From Linnemannia schmuckeri (lineage: Eukaryota > Mortierellomycota > Mortierellomycetes > Mortierellales > Mortierellaceae): DNA of 64,000 nucleotides. The translations under genes and the position numbers were made by a program. The DNA lies in contig JANATG010000016.1 in NCBI GenBank assembly GCA_029449235.1, forward strand, positions 930,001-994,000, given 5' to 3'. Shown piece after piece: positions 46,464 through 57,161 of this stretch (within the stretch, counting starts at the first letter, position 1; each line of letters opens with the position of its first letter). A model generated the notes under the pieces. The model had not been told where the DNA came from. It did not search any database and saw only the letters and a list, made by a program, of their open reading frames with translations.

Positions 46464-47032
46464 GCAGCATATACATTAATTATTATGCAGCAAGGCTTTG
46501 GTGCATTAATTAATATGCATCCAGGCTGCTCCTGCAGAAATAATTTATTAAGAGCCCAGATAGCCAGTATAAGTAGCCATAGTTTAACGTAGCTTGTTCC
46601 GCACCTAGTAACTTGAATACACTTCGTCAATACCTTGCAACCCATCTCTCTCTCTCCCTCATCTTCCCCACCCACCATACCTCCAGTCTCTGTCCTGAGA
46701 AAGGTCAACCTCGCCTGGTTCTAGTTCGGATTCTCGACACAAAGGCATCGCGCCTAAGGGAGGAGATGGATTAATTGGAGACACTGTCGTCGAAAAACTG
46801 ATCAAGTTGCAAAAGTTGAAGACTGTCTGGTTGGTACCGGCGATGTTCATCTCGATCCCACTAAGTAGCTCCCTCCTCCTTCCTGCTCATTCTCATACAA
46901 AAAATGCATCGCCCAATGTGTCTTTTCGGCGATCGCATCGTTCTCTCTTTAATATCTTTCGCTTGCGTCGCGCACGTGCTGCCTGCTGTTCACCTGCAAA
47001 ATACAATTCGCAACTTTAAATTGGATGGCTAA
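46457..47032. other. AT-rich insert-like sequence and possible LRR remnant
   Basis: From 46464 to about 46560 there are near-repeats of ATTAAT..ATGCA type, then a TATAAGTAGCC string near 46570. This looks like part of an LTR or other mobile remnant, though no terminal repeats could be shown. A short plus frame at about 46777-46860 (VVEKLIKLQKLKTVWL) looks like a leucine-rich repeat and may be the displaced end of the broken F-box gene. Confidence 0.35.
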
Positions 47033-49081
47033 TTAACTTCCTCCAGCGATAGACGACTTTATTCGCCGCTGAACTTCCCTGAACCGCGTTTCCAAGACCT
47101 GATGCCGCTGCGCATCATGACTCGTAAACCTGCCTCTAGGCACCTCATCCATCCCGCAAAAGTGCCCCGCCATCCATTCAACATCCCGCTCACCCAAATT
47201 CTGCGGTGTGCTTCTGAAATCCAACTCACGCAACTGCGTCAATCCCGCCAGAGCATCAAGTCCAGAATCCCATCGCAAATCCAACCCCTGTTCCTCGGTT
47301 GGGTTCTGGAAGTATTGGGTCGCTAATCGCCATTTGCCGATCACCAACTTTTCGAGTCCTTTCAGCTGTGCAAGTTCTCGATAGACCGCCCGATGGAGCT
47401 GACGCTCTCCTTCTGAGAAAGATGAGAATCCTGGAGGTGGTGGTGGTGGTGCACTTATAGACGAAGATGACGACGATGATGTGGAAGAATTAAATCCACC
47501 GGTGTTCCATCCCAATCCTGTTGTTAACGCCGATGATGGTGACGATATCGTCATCGAGGTCGAGGCCGTGGTCGTGGCGGAAGGGGTGGTCCTGTACTCT
47601 GGTGCAGTTGTTGTTCCTCGTCGCCAAGCTTCTTGCGGAAATGAGAATACCGAAATAAATACTTCCAACTGTCTCAGCTTCCTGCACGCCCAAACTGGTT
47701 GTATCTGGTCATGGCCATGCTGCGCCTGGTTTTCGGTTTGCGCACTCAAGATATCAATCCCCTTTATCTCCCATGCGGCAAAAAATTCGAGCTGGGGACA
47801 GTTCTGCAAGAGTCTCTGAACCATCGCGCTGGTCACCATGACGCATCCTTGCAGGTTCAAAGTTTGGATGGTGGAACCATGAGATGCCATTAGTCCTCCT
47901 GTGAATCCATTACCAGCGTCCCACTGAGTCCATGAGGACCGTGGTGTCAACAGCGCCTCCAAAGCCTGCGTAGCAAACTCAGAATCCTTGACTTGAAGCG
48001 AGAGTAGAGGCCGTGAGAGCGATAAGAGAATAGATTGGAGCTCCCGGTCCTCGAAGGGCATCTCCTCCCACAGATCCAGTGCCTCCAATGCTAGGTGTCG
48101 TTTCGCAATCTCAGCAGTCAAAAAGGGCGCAATGATGGCGGGTTGTTCCGTGGTTCTGTATGGAGATCTCCAGGCGAGCTTGCGTAGTTCAGGTGCATCT
48201 AGAGCCTTGTAAAAGAGTTCGAACTGCATGGTGGACCGTCCAAAGTAAGTCAGCTTCTGAAGGTGAGAGAATGTAAGGCCATTGATCCAGCGTTCGGTCT
48301 TGACCCTTGTAAACACCACGGTGTCAAGATGCAGCTCCTCGATTCGGTCACAGATATCCAGAAAGAAGTCCAGAATCACATCTTCTTCGGGCACACAACT
48401 TTCACTGCTGTTGCTGCTCCCGCTGCTGTTATTGCTTGCGCTGCCTCTGACGATGTTATTGCCATTGTTACCAACACTGTCGATCCTGCCCTTCCCAACG
48501 GTGGCGCGCACGACCTGAAAGGATCGCAGTTCAGGAACACCCTCTGCCAAGGCCTTCCAAAATGCAACAGGCGGTGTCCAAACATTCGAGTTCTCGATCC
48601 GAAACTCTTGCAACTCTGGATTCTGTCGGACCAGTGTTGCAATATCGGCCCACTCTTTCAACCGTAACCGGGCCTTGTCCAGGTGATCCCTCTCAGTTGC
48701 ATTATCATCCACTCCCGTCCAAGTTTCTGTAAAGTCAATCCTCTGCAAAGCTCGACAATACGGCAGCACACAGTCTTGCAGGTGCGGATGCAACTCATAG
48801 AACTGCATGTGCTCCAGACGGATGCGTCGAATCAGATGGGCGTTGTTAACGATCCCTTGATGGCGGAGGTGGAGTTGATGGTCGTTGAATCTGCGCAGGT
48901 CGAATGTATGCCAGAGGTAAGAAAGGCAGGTCTGGAGCCATGCCTTGGACACGCGTGAGCATGAGAGGATGTCGGATCTGCTGTTGGTGGAGGACGTGGA
49001 GAGGCAAGAGATGACAAAGTTCCTGATCTCGGGGAGGTCCATTGGGTGCAATTTCGTTAGATCTACTCGTCCTGCTATCAT
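47033..49081 (-). CDS. F-box/leucine-rich-repeat protein
   Basis: Single exon on minus, 682 aa from the ATG at 49081. An upstream in-frame ATG at 49285 adds 68 hydrophobic, Phe/Ser-rich residues typical of a pyrimidine-rich leader, so the shorter start is preferred. The F-box is at about 10-55 (LPEIRNFVISCL... CSRVSKAWLQTCLSYLW). Leucine-rich repeats follow through most of the protein (LRRFNDHQLHL, LQRIDFTE, LQEFRIEN, LRSFQVV, LRQLEVFI, LEKLVIG, LRELDFRS). Two Ser/Asn/Thr-rich insertions interrupt the repeats. Probably an SCF ubiquitin-ligase receptor that holds its substrate on the LRR face. It is convergent with the broken F-box/LRR gene. Confidence 0.9.
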   Translation of the reverse strand: MIAGRVDLTKLHPMDLPEIRNFVISCLSTSSTNSRSDILSCSRVSKAWLQTCLSYLWHTFDLRRFNDHQLHLRHQGIVNNAHLIRRIRLEHMQFYELHPHLQDCVLPYCRALQRIDFTETWTGVDDNATERDHLDKARLRLKEWADIATLVRQNPELQEFRIENSNVWTPPVAFWKALAEGVPELRSFQVVRATVGKGRIDSVGNNGNNIVRGSASNNSSGSSNSSESCVPEEDVILDFFLDICDRIEELHLDTVVFTRVKTERWINGLTFSHLQKLTYFGRSTMQFELFYKALDAPELRKLAWRSPYRTTEQPAIIAPFLTAEIAKRHLALEALDLWEEMPFEDRELQSILLSLSRPLLSLQVKDSEFATQALEALLTPRSSWTQWDAGNGFTGGLMASHGSTIQTLNLQGCVMVTSAMVQRLLQNCPQLEFFAAWEIKGIDILSAQTENQAQHGHDQIQPVWACRKLRQLEVFISVFSFPQEAWRRGTTTAPEYRTTPSATTTASTSMTISSPSSALTTGLGWNTGGFNSSTSSSSSSSISAPPPPPPGFSSFSEGERQLHRAVYRELAQLKGLEKLVIGKWRLATQYFQNPTEEQGLDLRWDSGLDALAGLTQLRELDFRSTPQNLGERDVEWMAGHFCGMDEVPRGRFTSHDAQRHQVLETRFREVQRRIKSSIAGGS

Positions 49082-49765
49082 TGGCGTCGTGAACCTGGGG
49101 AGGGGGTAGAGGGTGATAGTTCGTCGTGTCGGCGAGTTGGAGTGATGAAAATAAGCAAAGGGAAAGAAAAGAAAAGAAAAGAAAAGATGAGAAAAAAAAA
49201 TCAATGAAGGGGTCAAGCAAGTAAAATAAAACCGACGCCGAAAAGAGCGGACAAAAAAAAGGTTTGAGAGATCTACAAACGGCACAGAAAAGTTGGAAAG
49301 CTAGGAGGAGAATTAAAGCTATATACTCCTCATGATGGACATGGGGCCTCGCACACTAATAGGAACACGAGGGAAGCCTTGTAGCAACTCAATCAGATAT
49401 GAGATTCCGTGTGCCGGAAGCGTTTCGCTCAGGCTTCAATCCTTCATAATGTCTCCACCCCATCTCGATCTGACAGATTCAGTTTTGGTTGATGGTTGCT
49501 TTTTTACCTTGCGAATAAGCGAAAAATGATGCTCCTTCCAGATATCCATAGTAGAAAAAAGGACAAATCTTTTTGAATCTCATGTTTACCGCTTAGAATA
49601 AAGAATTTCTGTGGTGAGGGACACTCTTTATGAGACGCTTTAGCCAAGTGAATTTGCATGTTTATGGGCTACTAACGCCACTAAAATTATTCCTCTGTTA
49701 AGCATTGTCATGACGTCACAAAAGATAGCCAATGACATATTGTATGAAAAACATGAATTTCAGAA
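49082..49765. other. Intergenic region upstream of F-box/LRR gene and tRNA
   Basis: It contains the pyrimidine-rich leader of the minus-strand F-box/LRR gene (seen as an AAAAG-repeat on +, 49150-49200) and AT-rich sequence before the tRNA. Nothing else recognised. Confidence 0.6.
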
Positions 49766-49836
49766 GCAGGATTAGCTCAGCGGTAGAGCAGCCGACTGCA
49801 GATCGGCAGGTCTCCGGTTCAAACCCGGAATTCTGC
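49766..49836 (+). tRNA. tRNA-Cys (anticodon GCA), intronless
   Basis: Complete cloverleaf: a 7-bp acceptor stem (GCAGGAT with ATTCTGC, one G-U), a D arm with GCTC/GAGC, a 5-bp anticodon stem GCCGA/TCGGC enclosing loop CTGCAGA (anticodon GCA), variable loop AGGTC, and a T arm TCCGG/CCGGA with loop TTCAAAC. The discriminator base just after position 49836 is T, the cysteine identity base. A T run follows at once as Pol III terminator. Box A (TAGCTCAGCGG) and box B (GGTTCAAACC) are intact. Confidence 0.97.
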
Positions 49837-49840
49837 TTTT
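49837..49840 (+). terminator. Pol III T-run terminator of tRNA-Cys
   Basis: Four T residues immediately after the acceptor stem (the first doubles as discriminator), the usual eukaryotic Pol III stop. Confidence 0.7.
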
Positions 49841-50146
49841 GCCTCCCTCCCTATTTCTTTCTAGGTCCTCGCCGACATTTCATTTTTTCGCGTTGCGGAT
49901 GGACATGATGTCTAAGACGTTATTAAGATGTTCGTTAAGGCATTACTATTACTTTTTGTTCTTCCTCTACCCCTCCTTCGCATCCTTCTTACACCACTTC
50001 TTCCTCCTCTCCTTTTCCTTTCTCACTTCTCCACCTCCTCCTCCTCCTCCATCACCAGCATCTGCTTCTCGCTTCTTCCTTCACCCGCTGGTTCGCGCGA
50101 GGGCCTCCTTAATTTTTTTCCAAATCCCTGTCGTCTTCTTCTTGGT

Positions 50147-51361
50147 TCAAAGGGCTAGTGTCGTCATCGAGGGTAGCCGTGGTACCAAGATCGAGAGAGC
50201 AGTCATCGGAAGTGAAGTCTGGATCATAAAGTCACGACTCGGGTCGCCATAGTTCATGGCGGGCAGATGTGTTGACTTGGACCCAAACGAGAATGTGAGA
50301 CTATTGCTGAAGAGGATTGCTACCGAGTGCGGAAGATCGTGTGCGGGAGAGTCGTCCGAGAGGTCAGAGAAAGCGGTAAATGGTGCTGCAGCTTCTCTAG
50401 CGCTGAGGTCGTCATTGTGGAACATGGTGTCGGCAGAGGTCCTCGTCATTATCATTGATCGCTTGATCGCAGCACTGCGGTGGTCTCCAAAAAAAGTGAG
50501 GCTGGTCGTGGCGGTGGTGGAGACGGTTACGGGCTCGCCTTGAAGGATTGTAACTCCATAGTCTTCATCCCGCTCACACTCGTTATTTTCGGCTTCAATG
50601 CTGATCATTGATGTGGAGAGGGATCGTTTCCTTATTTGCCTGGCCGTCTCAGCAATAATAGCTGCAGCAGTGCCAGCAACAGAATTAGCGGCAGTCGATA
50701 ATTCTCCGACAGGTGAAGATGTATCGATGGCGCCATCTCTTATCGTTGACTGACTAACAGCAGCAACAGCAACAGTCTCCTTGACCACCATAATCTCCTC
50801 CGCTACCTCTAGTGCCGCCTTAGATCCTTTTGTTCAGCCTGTCTCTCGTCCACAGTTACGTTCTCCAAAAAGCAAATGTTGTTAAGGTTACCTCATAGTC
50901 CCTCTCCAACGACTGGCCGCATCCGTGACCCACTGCTGACCATCTAACACAAACTTGTAGATCAACTTCCGTCTCAGCTTGGCACCAGGGTTCAACTCTC
51001 CACCAGCAGCATCACTCTCAGCACCGGCACCACTACGGGTGACATTGCTGTCACTCTCCCTCTGATATACCTCAGGGAGTTTCTCAAGATCAACCAGAAT
51101 CTCAGTCTCAAACCGACTCTCCTGCTCGTTCTTGGTCATCAGAGGCGTATCCCTCTGCCAGTCATCAAACGAGCTCGTCACCTGAACAGTTATCGGGAAA
51201 TGCTCATCGTAGGAAGGAAACGGAAACATGAACAGGACCGGGGTGGTACCAGGTGGCACACTGTTTTTGTTCTTGAGATTATAGTGATAAGAACTGTTGT
51301 TTTTTGTACCACCGTAGAAGGGGTGTTGGCAATAACAAAAGGCATCACGGAACCTTTCATC
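50147..51361 (-). CDS. Probable AMPK-type glycogen-binding (CBM48-like) protein; gene structure unresolved
   Basis: The exon at 51361-50892 encodes a segment like the E-set glycogen-binding domain of AMPK beta and yeast Crp1/Mdg1: FPITVQVTSSFDDWQ, later FETEILVDL and LIYKFVLDGQQWVTD. A second coding-like stretch at about 50830-50147 contains DEDYGVTILQGEPV, a motif type I associate with Crp1-like proteins, and Ser/Thr/Ala-rich sequence. The obvious donor at 50892 (ATGAG|GTAACC) is in phase 2, but neither good acceptor near 50830 restores the frame of the second stretch, so the join is unsolved. The first exon is also uncertain: the best upstream start is ATGGTAGCTT followed by GTGAGT at 51839. 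Role would be binding glycogen or starch-like glucan. Alternatives are two genes or a base error. Confidence 0.5.
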
Positions 51362-53540
51362 CTGTTTAAGAAAAAATAGAAGGAAGATAAAGCGGAAGGA
51401 AGCCTTGGTATTGAGCAAGATTTTGATACAGATGGTCGTCGAGGGGTATTCGCAGGGGTCCGCGTACCGTTGAAGTGCTGTCGATGATGATGGCGACAAT
51501 GAAGTCAAGGTCGCAGAAGAGTCAAGGGATGGTGACTTGACAGGGGCTCCTGCTCCTCCTGACTTTGTCGTCGCACTAGTCGAGTGGTAGTAGTTGGGTC
51601 CAACGCTTGTAGTAGTAGTCCCGCTTGGATGATGAATTGTTATTGTTGCTGCTGCCCTTGTAGACGACGGTTGAGCATTGTTCAGGGCTGATGTTGTCGT
51701 TGGGCTCGGTCAAGAAGGTGAATGCTGAGCAGAGAGTTGGGGGATGGGGAGATAGAGAAGGATGGATTCGAATCGCTGATGAGATTTGACGACGATTGGT
51801 GGGATAGGAACAAAGAACGTGCAACTCACAAGCTACCATCGTAGTGTGGAATATGAATAAAAGAAAAGGACTTTAGGTTAGATCTGTTTAGTTGTTTTGT
51901 GCTGTGAGATGGACCATGGTCAGTGCGAGTGGAGCAGCAAAAGAAAGAGGGAGGGATGGTCTAGTTTACTGTTGTGGCGAAGAAAGAGTATATGATAGTA
52001 TGGGGACATTGATGATACGAATAACAGCGACCGGAAGGGGTTAAGTGGCAATAAGGTAGGGTGAAAATAAAAGGACATGCGAGTGAGAGAACGATATAAA
52101 AAAAGGATAAGAAAACAGCTTACAATGATAAAGAGTACAACACTCGTCTCTCACTTTCTATCGTTGTGATCAATCAATCCACTTCCTTCGAATCCCTAGA
52201 TTTTAGCACTTTCTTGTTTAGGGTTTTGCCACCACTTTTAGTGAGAACTTGCTTTTTTTACTCGCAGGCGAAGACGAGATCATTGAATAACGATGGCTCT
52301 TTGGCAGTTTAGCAGCCTATAGAGTGTCGAGTAATAGTCCGACGCCTTCTCAGCCCTTTCAAGGTTTTGCTGCATTCATAATCTGTTTTTCCTCTTGCTT
52401 CCTCTCATTTCTTTCTCGCTCTCTTATTTTGAGACTGGAGAAGAATCGAGCGCGGATTGGATGAAAAGGGAAAAAGAGATCGGGGGTAGTGCCTGTCATG
52501 GCCCTGCGTAAAGTAGGACCTGGATTTGGATTGTCACCATCCTTGAAGAAGGGTGGTGAAGGGAGTAAGTAGTGATTGTGTGTGAGTGTGTGGAGACGCG
52601 AGAACTGAGTGAAGAGTGTGAGCAGTGGTGGAATTGTAGAGGTTTTGAGTATCTATATGTGCAATGAAAGGGCAGTGAGGGAAGGTGTGTGTGTATGTGC
52701 TTCTGCGTGCGAGTGGAGTAATAGAAAAAAAGAGAGAAAAGAGAATATCGATCGGTGATGTGGGTGGCGTGGAGAGATACGATAGTACAACCAGCTGTTC
52801 AGTCTGGAGGAATTCACAGGAAAGAAAGGTCAAAAAGGTATCAATTGGAAGACAGGTAACGGAATATGAGAAGTATGAACGTCGACAATAAATAGAAAAG
52901 AAGGCTACGCGTTGCTGCCCCTACAACGCTTTTTCTTCTTCTCTTCTCATTTTTCTCCATCTCCACACAAATCTCCTTTATGTAATGAACAAATGCGAGA
53001 AAGAAGAATGCCAAGGGTGAAGCGTGCGGCAAAAAAAAGGGAACGTAGAAGGATCATGATAATGCTAGAGCATACTTTGCTCCATTGATGTGGTAGTACA
53101 AACCAAAGGGACTGAAACGCACAAACCACTACTACGACCAAACTACACCCATGGCTATCGACCCAGGAGGAACCAGCATGGTAGTCAAGAGGGATTGACG
53201 AATTAATCAGGTCACTTATTTGTTTTCTTAGGTTTAGTGGGATGAAAAGAAGGGAAACAGGAAGGGGAGAGAGAGAGACAGAAAGAAAGAGAGAAGAGAG
53301 GTGGGATAGAAGGAGCAAGTGAGATAGATGGGCATGATGGAAGGATGAGTAAGTGCGTGGGTGGTGGGAGGACATAGAAAAGAGCAATAGTCGATGACAA
53401 TATGGGATATATTATTTTCTGTCACTTGTGAAATTTCTCTTGCATATTGTTGTTGTTATGGTTGAATAATGGTGGATTGATGGACTGGTGGTGGATTGAT
53501 GGACTGGCAGATAAAAAAGTAGGTTGGTTGGTTGAGTCCA

Positions 53541-53543
<3 letters not shown>

Positions 53544-53572
<29 letters not shown>
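53544..53572. repeat. Poly(T) tract, 29 bases
   Basis: Uninterrupted T run in intergenic DNA. Confidence 0.9.
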
Positions 53573-53982
53573 GAATATCAAGTACTTGACTCAGGGAAGG
53601 ATTCAAGACCGAATGCCGAAGCGAAACGAGAGATGAGAAATAAAAACAAAATAAACACATAAACGCGGATGAACAGACATCATCGAGCAATAAGAACAGA
53701 AAACCAGGAGACCCCGTCGAATCACTCTCCTAGATGTGCCTGTCTTATTTTTTCTTCTATCTCATGCAAGACAGTCGTACAGCTTTCTCTACTCTGACTT
53801 TTAGCTCTCACCAACGAAATTCAGCCCGGCCCGAGCACTTTTCTACTTCCTTTTTGTCTTATACGCTTTTGTTGATGATGGCCCAGTTTTTTTTGATTTA
53901 ATTTTGCTAACAACCACAAAGGTGGGGTTGCGGCAGGTTTACAAGAATGACCCCTCTTCGTTTTTCTTTCATCTTCCCCTAC

Positions 53983-53985
<3 letters not shown>

Positions 53986-54028
<43 letters not shown>
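53986..54028. repeat. Poly(T) tract, 43 bases
   Basis: Longest homopolymer in the window. Its true length is doubtful in any assembly. Confidence 0.9.
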
Positions 54029-54981
54029 CGTCTGTCTAGGGCACACCACGCTAACCTCCCTCGCTTACTTAGCGAATGCTCGTTTTCACTATCGACACCG
54101 ATTCCTTCAAGACAATCACGCAATCGCTTCGCTTCCTTTGATGTATTTCTTTCTCGGGAAAAGACCGACCAAGCCTGGTACGCGTGGCCAAATAAGGATT
54201 TCGCGGTTGCATCATTCTTAGTCTGTTTTGTTCCCTTTGCTTGTCTGGCTGGTTTATTACTTTTATGTCTCTCCCGTCCTCTCTTTCGTTCTTCGTTTTC
54301 TTACACTTTCCGAAACCCCTTTCGCACACCCATACATCCATGTACATATATACAAACAGGCACTTTTTTCTTCTTCTTGCTGTTGTATAAACGCGGTCTT
54401 CTCACTATAGCGCATAACCAACCTGTTGTCGGAATCCATACTTCTTCCATCTCATGCACAAACCAGTCCATTCATTCGGTGTGCCTGGTTAAATACCCAT
54501 ATGGAACAGAAGAGAGCGAGCTGAAAGGAAGTTGAAACACCTGGAGGAATTGCAACAAAAGTTTCCGTCTCAAGTTGTTATATTTTTTTTTAGGAGTCGT
54601 TTCTTATCTTATTGCTCATTCCTTCTCTATTCAACTCAACTCTATCTCGCTCACTTCCTTCTGTCTCCCTCCAACGGTTAAACCATAACGCGAACAAGTC
54701 TCATTTACATCCATATCCATACAAACCAAACAACTCACAGAACTTTTTGACAAACCACAAGAGCGTTGACCCAAGCAAGTTCCCAGTGGGTGTAGGAGGT
54801 GGGTTGATGACGGAAAAGAGAATGTGCTTTATAGGGAAAAAAAAGTACGATAGCCACATGGGCCTAGAATACAGATGTTGATACAGTTGTCGGGTTTTGT
54901 TGGTTCCTGGTTGCTGGAGTTGGTTACTATTTGATTGTCATTCGTTGTTGATGTTGCTCCGCAGCGGTGGCGAGCGAGGCA

Positions 54982-56526
54982 CTACTGCTTCTTCAGAGCC
55001 TTAACCTTCTGCGTAAAGTGCTCGTTCAAATGGTGGTTTAGCATAGGGATGGTCTTCATGACTTGTGAGCACTGGTTACATACCATCACCGCCTTCTTCA
55101 TACTCCCATACTTGTTCAACTCGTCCGTCGTCTTCTCGAAAGACCCTTTCTCACGGATGGTTTTGATTACCTCATCCGGAGGGATAAAGAATCCAGTGTT
55201 GAACGAGTTCCAGTGTGTTGCCTTTTTCATACATGGTGAGCAAAAGTCTTGAGAGATGACGTGTAGATGTAATTGACTAGTGGTTGCCATAATTCAATGA
55301 ATAAATAATTGGTTAATGCATGCGTCTCCTTGCTATTGTCCAAAAGCATGTCCTGATACTTGACGAACTTTTCTGTGCCAGAAGGTAAAGCATTGACGAA
55401 CCTCATGCTTGGAATGGCATGGAAACCCGTCTTGAAGTCCAAATAGGGATTCTCTGCCTTCAGGCTAGTAAGTTAAAATAATTGAAAACACACGGTCAGA
55501 TCGCGTTGTTTCACGTTCCTTTCGAGAACATTACACCTCTAAGAGGTGAAAATAACGCGACTCACGTATTCAAAAGGGTGGCTGCAACGCGAACCAGCTC
55601 CTCCACAGTCCTTATTCCTGCGTCGCCAACCAAGTCCGTCACCTTATCCATCGGCTTCCTGGGTAACACAAGCATATGCACCTTTGCCTACAAGTAGAGG
55701 AAAATGAAATATTGTAAGCTGTCCGTCGCTGATTTCGTATTTAATCATTGATCGATAATTATCAGTTATCATGTTAAAAAGGTGAGTCGAGACACGAGGG
55801 AGAAAGGACTCACCTTGGCATAGGCGTCCTTGATGATGATGTGATCATCGTCATGCCAGTACCTGATGTTGTCGGGTATAGTGAGAGGGTCTTTGCAGTA
55901 TTCTACAAACACAGCTGACCATAACATCTTCCTTGCCGCAGGTTTGGTTGGAGCAGCTGCTTTTCCCGCAGTCGAGGTGGTTGTCGTAGTGACAGCCGAT
56001 GCGTCAGTTGCATAGGGACTAGACTTAGTTGCTTCTGCAGACGCGGAAGCGCTAGTCTTGGCCGAGGCCACATGTGTGCTACGCCATGACGGAGACGAGC
56101 CGGACGAGGAAAACGACGCATCCGCTTTGGTGGCGTCAGGGTTGGTGCTGGGGTTAGTGACAGCAACGACTGACGTTGCTGTCGGTTGAGAGTGGTCGGC
56201 AAAGACAGGAATCTGAGCCGTGGGGTCCTTACGGGCCAGAATCGTCTGGACTAAAAAACGGGTATATTCGAATCCATCGATATTCAAATGTCAACAAAAG
56301 GAAAGGGTGCTAGTCAGTTCAAGCTGGAAGAAACGTCCCTTGTGTCATGGTAAGGGATGCCTCTCATTTCACACGCTAATGGTTGGCGCAAGAAGAAATC
56401 TTGGTCCAGAAAGTGCAATGGAAAGGAAGTACATCATGTGTGTTGAAACGTACAGAGGTCGATCTTTCCGTCCTGGGTACGAATCACGTCCTTGGAGTCG
56501 ATGAACTTTGTGTCCTTGTCCGCCAT
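54982..56526 (-). CDS. HNT3: Aprataxin (DNA 5'-AMP hydrolase), Hnt3 type
   Basis: Removes AMP left on DNA 5' ends by failed ligation, including at ribonucleotide nicks; expected in the nucleus. Five exons on minus: 56526-56454, 56250-55814, 55687-55566, 55464-55402 and 55276-54982, giving 329 aa in frame. A Ser/Thr/Ala-rich insert (about 45-120) sits inside the N-terminal part of the HIT domain. The HIT core follows: VHMLVLPRKP, GFHAIPSM and LHLHVISQDF around residues 234-243, which holds the catalytic histidine. The HWNSFNTGFF segment and a C-terminal CxxC...HHLNEH zinc finger are typical of aprataxin rather than other HIT proteins. No FHA domain is present, as in yeast homologues. The donor of exon 4 (GTTCGT) is weak, but the protein match supports it. 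Confidence 0.93.
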
Positions 56527-56813
56527 GGTTTGAGGGAGAAAGTTGGAAGTGGCAAAAAGGAGGTAGTGGCGAACTTAGAGTATGGAGTGCATGTTTCATT
56601 TTACATAGGTTTTGTAGAAATTTATTTGTTCGTTGCTAAGAATTAAATGGAAAGATGGTCGTGCATGTTGAATTCAGCAGATCATTGGATCATTAATTCC
56701 TATGACTTTAGCAACCACGCCGTCTGTACACTAGCTTGAGTTGTTTTATTGTTCTCATACGGTAAAGTATATCCAGTAATGAGAATGGATTGGGTGCGCC
56801 ACCCTCAGCAAAT

Positions 56814-57161
56814 TTAGCCCTGTACGCAGTCCGCGTGAGGTTTAATATCTACGCCGTCGAATCGGTCCCACCACTCCCAGTTGTCACTGTAGTCCTGTCT
56901 ACGAATTTCCCGCTGCAAGCAAGGACCTTGTGATGGAAAATGAAGAGCATATACAGGTGTATCGACTTCTGACGAAAAGGACTTCGCGTGACGACGTACG
57001 TGATCAGCGGGTTCAGCGAATCCATCACGAACTGGATCGTAGCACCATGCACCCTCAGGCCCCATTTGATGAGGCTCGGACCAAAAGCAGACCTGCCCAG
57101 GAAGAGCACGTGCTAAGCTTAAAGTAGCTAACAAGACAACGGCTGTAATGTTCAATTTCAT
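56814..57161 (-). CDS. Small secreted four-cysteine protein; function unknown
   Basis: Single exon, 115 aa. Residues 1-19 are a clear signal peptide (MKLNITAVVLLATLSLARA), so the mature protein is about 96 residues. It is acidic and aromatic-rich, with four cysteines (CFW, WCYD, GPC, ADC) that could form two disulfides. The VCFW...GAWC pattern faintly recalls small secreted inhibitors or crystallin-like folds, but I cannot assign it to a family. Size and features match fungal effector-like or antimicrobial-type secreted proteins; that is a class description, not a function. It lies upstream of aprataxin on the same strand, 288 bases from its start codon, with no sign of a functional link. Confidence 0.75.
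   Translation of the reverse strand: MKLNITAVVLLATLSLARALPGQVCFWSEPHQMGPEGAWCYDPVRDGFAEPADHVRRHAKSFSSEVDTPVYALHFPSQGPCLQREIRRQDYSDNWEWWDRFDGVDIKPHADCVQG

Larger units (their letters stand above)
51840..54981. other. Intergenic region, 3.1 kb, with long T tracts
   Basis: No gene supported. Open frames are short and reflect GA- or CT-rich composition. It contains T runs of 29 and 43 bases, a GGTTGGTTGGTTG-like stretch near 53520, and CT-rich blocks. It separates two minus-strand genes. Confidence 0.5.
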
